DNA from: Bacteroidia bacterium
GTDB lineage: Bacteria; Bacteroidota; Bacteroidia; Bacteroidales; Prolixibacteraceae
Assembly (NCBI GenBank): GCA_026391315.1
Contig: JAPLDT010000099.1
Span: 26,706-90,705, forward strand
Direction: 5' to 3'
DNA length: 64,000 bases
In this document: piece by piece, positions 61,799-64,000 of the stretch
Numbering within the stretch: position 1 is the stretch's first letter
Layout of the letters: each line of letters begins with the position of its first letter
Notes under the pieces: generated by a model
Seen by the model: only the letters and a program-made list of their open reading frames with translations
Database searches by the model: none
What the model was told of the DNA's origin: nothing
Translations under genes and position numbers: made by a program

Positions 61799-63139
61799 AT
61801 GTTTAAGGACGTCTCAAAAAGCCAATGGATTCAATTTGGCGTTGTCGCAGTATTATACTTGCTGTGGGTTATCTGGCTGCAAAATTTCTGGTGGCTCATC
61901 GGTTTGGGCATCATATTCGATATGTACATCACCGGAAAAGTTCACTGGACCTTCTGGAAAAAGAAAAATCCGGTAGATGGAAGACAGACCAAAGTAGTTG
62001 AATGGGTAGACGCCATCATCTTTGCCGTCATCGCAGCTACCTTCATCCGCCTCTTTTTTATCGAAGCCTATACCATCCCTACCTCGTCCATGGAAAAATC
62101 GATGATGGTTGGCGATTATCTGTTTGTCAGTAAGACGGCCTACGGTCCCAAATTACCCAATACGCCTGTTGCTTTTCCTTTCGTCCATCACACCATGCCT
62201 TTTACCGCAGCTACACCCTCCTTTTCTGAAATCATCCACAATAAATACAAAAGGCTCGGTGGTTTTGGAAGGGTGAAAAATGATGATGTGGTGGTCTTCA
62301 ACTTCCCGGAAGGTGATACAGTTGCCACCAACATGCAGGAACGCAGCTATTATGAAATGGTGAGAAGCTATGGCCGTGAACGCGTAAATACCGACAAACG
62401 TTCCTTTGGCGACATCATCTACCGTCCGGTAGACAAGAGGGAAAATTACATCAAACGTTGCATCGCCATTCCGGGAGACTCACTGAAATTGGTGAATGGA
62501 CTGGTTTATGTAAACGGAAAAGCTCAAAAAGAGATTCCCGGAATCCAGTACAAATATTTGGTAACAATACAAGGCAACTCGCTGAATTCGAATGCCATGG
62601 AAAAACTGGATATCACACAGGAAGATATTGAAGGTTCAGGCTCAAGAATGCTCATTTCGCTTACTGCCGGGCAATACAGAAAAATGGATGGCATGAAATT
62701 CATCACCAGCAAGGAGCGCATTTTGTGGCCCAAAGAGGAACACGATCCGAATATCTTCCCGAGTGACGATCAATACAATTGGAATCTCGACAATTTTGGA
62801 CCTCTATGGATTCCTAAGAAGGGCGTAACTATTCAGTTGACCACCAAAAATCTTCCGCTGTACAAGAGAATTATTGGTGTATATGAGGAAAATAAACTGA
62901 CAGTTAAAAATGGAGAGATCTACATCAACGGAGCTGTTGCCAAAGATTACACCTTCAAAATGGATTATTACTGGATGATGGGTGATAATCGTAACAACTC
63001 TGCCGACTCAAGATATTGGGGTTTTGTTCCGGAAGACCACGTGGTAGGCAAAGCCTCCTTTGTCTGGTTATCTCTCGACAAAAACAAGTCTTTCCTCGCT
63101 AAAATTCGCTGGAATCGCTTCTTTATGGGGGTAAAATAA
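61799..63139 (+). CDS. lepB: Signal peptidase I
   Basis: The 446-aa enzyme has N-terminal membrane segments (about 12-45), a third hydrophobic segment near 80-100, the nucleophilic serine in YTIPTSSMEKSMMVGDY, the general-base lysine in NYIKRCIAIPGD and the C-terminal box MMGDNRNNSADSRYWG. It has a long insertion between the boxes, usual for Bacteroidota. It cleaves signal peptides on the outer face of the inner membrane. Confidence 0.94.
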   Translation: MFKDVSKSQWIQFGVVAVLYLLWVIWLQNFWWLIGLGIIFDMYITGKVHWTFWKKKNPVDGRQTKVVEWVDAIIFAVIAATFIRLFFIEAYTIPTSSMEKSMMVGDYLFVSKTAYGPKLPNTPVAFPFVHHTMPFTAATPSFSEIIHNKYKRLGGFGRVKNDDVVVFNFPEGDTVATNMQERSYYEMVRSYGRERVNTDKRSFGDIIYRPVDKRENYIKRCIAIPGDSLKLVNGLVYVNGKAQKEIPGIQYKYLVTIQGNSLNSNAMEKLDITQEDIEGSGSRMLISLTAGQYRKMDGMKFITSKERILWPKEEHDPNIFPSDDQYNWNLDNFGPLWIPKKGVTIQLTTKNLPLYKRIIGVYEENKLTVKNGEIYINGAVAKDYTFKMDYYWMMGDNRNNSADSRYWGFVPEDHVVGKASFVWLSLDKNKSFLAKIRWNRFFMGVK

Positions 63140-63156
63140 TGCATCCTTTTTTCTGA

Positions 63157-63816
63157 ATGGAACCTGGCAACAAACGTGTTCTGCTGAGCAGCGCCTATCT
63201 GGCACCCGTTCAATATTTCACAAAATTAATAGACTACGATGAGGTGTGGATTGAGTTGAGTGAGCATTTCCTCAAACAATCCTACCGGAATCGTTGTACC
63301 ATCCTGACGGCCAATGGTCCGCAAAGCCTCTCTATTCCTGTCACGGAAGGTTCCAATTCCAAACGGATGATCCGTAATGTAGCTATTTCCTACGACCATC
63401 CCTGGCAAAAACTGCATTGGAAATCGATTGTTTCTGCCTACAACAATGCACCGTTTTTTGAGTATTATGCAGACAGCTTTTTGAGGTTTTATCATGAAAA
63501 AAAGTGGCAATTTCTGACCGATTTCAACCGTGAGATTCAGTCTGTGGTTTTGGAAGAACTTAACCTGAAATGTGATATCCGGGTTACCGAAACGTTTTTG
63601 CCACCTAACGGGATATCCGCCGGCACGGATGATTTTCGCTATTCCATCCATCCCAAGACAAACCGGCAAATCGGTGATGATCGTTTTGCTCCTGCCGTAT
63701 ATATGCAGGTCTTCCAGGAGAAATTCGGCTTTACACCCAATTTAAGTATCCTGGATTTGCTTTTCAATGAAGGACCGATGGCCGTGGATATTCTGAAAAG
63801 TTCGATTGTAAAGTAG
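63157..63816 (+). CDS. WbqC-like protein
   Basis: The 219-aa protein shows the WbqC-family pattern: LLSSAYLAPVQYF at the start, QSYRNRCTILTANGPQSLSIPV in the middle and FGFTPNLSILDLLFNEGP at the end. The family is found in polysaccharide and other biosynthetic loci but its reaction is not firmly known. It follows lepB by 17 nt and may belong to the dapB-lepB unit. Confidence 0.88.
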   Translation: MEPGNKRVLLSSAYLAPVQYFTKLIDYDEVWIELSEHFLKQSYRNRCTILTANGPQSLSIPVTEGSNSKRMIRNVAISYDHPWQKLHWKSIVSAYNNAPFFEYYADSFLRFYHEKKWQFLTDFNREIQSVVLEELNLKCDIRVTETFLPPNGISAGTDDFRYSIHPKTNRQIGDDRFAPAVYMQVFQEKFGFTPNLSILDLLFNEGPMAVDILKSSIVK

Positions 63817-64000
63817 GAAAAGACTAGGGAGATGGGGAGAACTGAACTCCGAAATTGAAGAAGGGAAACAGAGAAACGGTGAAACGGTGATCGGTTTCCT
63901 CTTTGAAGCCGACTGCCTCTGTGTAACTCTGTGCTTCTCTGTGTAACTCTGTGTAATATTTACTGACCACCAATTTGGTAAATGCGAAATCCAAAATCCC
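63817..64000. repeat. Repeat region at the window end, 4 x CTCTGTGnnn (63917-63953)
   Basis: CTCTGTG recurs four times at 10-bp spacing (spacers TAA, CTT, TAA), the same family as the array at 48194. A short 8-bp-period stretch GAAACAGA/GAAACGGT/GAAACGGT precedes it near 63865. The right side of the element may extend beyond the window. No gene is visible. Confidence 0.8.

Overview
The window reads as chromosomal DNA of a free-living or environmental Bacteroidota member, most like the polysaccharide-degrading Bacteroidales/Marinilabiliales type. The reasons are three SusC/SusD pairs, a hybrid two-component system (one-protein sensor plus AraC regulator), a type IX secretion C-terminal domain, many lipoprotein signals, absence of Shine-Dalgarno sequences, and TAnnTTTG-like -7 promoter elements. 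No rRNA or tRNA gene and no CRISPR array was seen. Assignment to a genus is not possible from the sequence alone.

Layout. (1) 1-7.8 kb: the 3' end of a non-ribosomal peptide synthetase gene (T-C-A-T-TE) followed by a family 2 glycosyltransferase, a secreted beta-helix protein with a T9SS tail and an Sfp-type phosphopantetheinyl transferase. The last three genes overlap each other, which suggests one biosynthetic operon whose start lies left of the window. (2) 8.0-11.1 kb: UDP-glucose dehydrogenase and UDP-glucuronate decarboxylase (UDP-glucose to UDP-xylose), a stand-alone Hpt protein and an unlisted 57-aa gene on the other strand. (3) 11.7-39.2 kb: a large polysaccharide utilisation region. 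It holds tandem susCD-susCD plus a DUF1735-type lipoprotein; a GH5 endoglucanase/mannanase and a hybrid two-component regulator on the minus strand; then susCD, two IPT/TIG glycan-binding lipoproteins, a GH26 mannanase with an N-terminal carbohydrate-binding module, and a clan GH-A enzyme. A beta-mannan or related hemicellulose is the likely target. (4) 39.2-43.6 kb: a small lipoprotein, an isoaspartyl peptidase/asparaginase and an M16 metallopeptidase. (5) 43.7-50.6 kb: three uncharacterised carbohydrate-active candidates (GH141-like beta-helix, six-hairpin-like membrane-anchored protein, TIM-barrel glycosidase-like protein). (6) 50.6-53.6 kb: a broken tyrosine phosphatase gene, yccF and cinA, separated by a remarkable density of short-period inverted repeat arrays. 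(7) 53.6-59.8 kb: an AsmA-like protein, then an accessory island with a tripartite HipB-HipS-HipT toxin-antitoxin system, a HicB-like relic, an AT-rich membrane protein of unknown function and a MazEF-type pair. (8) 59.9-63.8 kb: aldo/keto reductase, dapB, lepB and a WbqC-like gene.

The strongest candidates for a second look are the HipBST operon with its two TATC-N6-GATA operators, the unknown membrane protein beside it, the NRPS-glycosyltransferase-beta-helix cluster with a glycine-like specificity code, and the several unrelated 7-bp and 10-bp period repeat arrays that share one architecture: inverted arms around a short core, always between genes.
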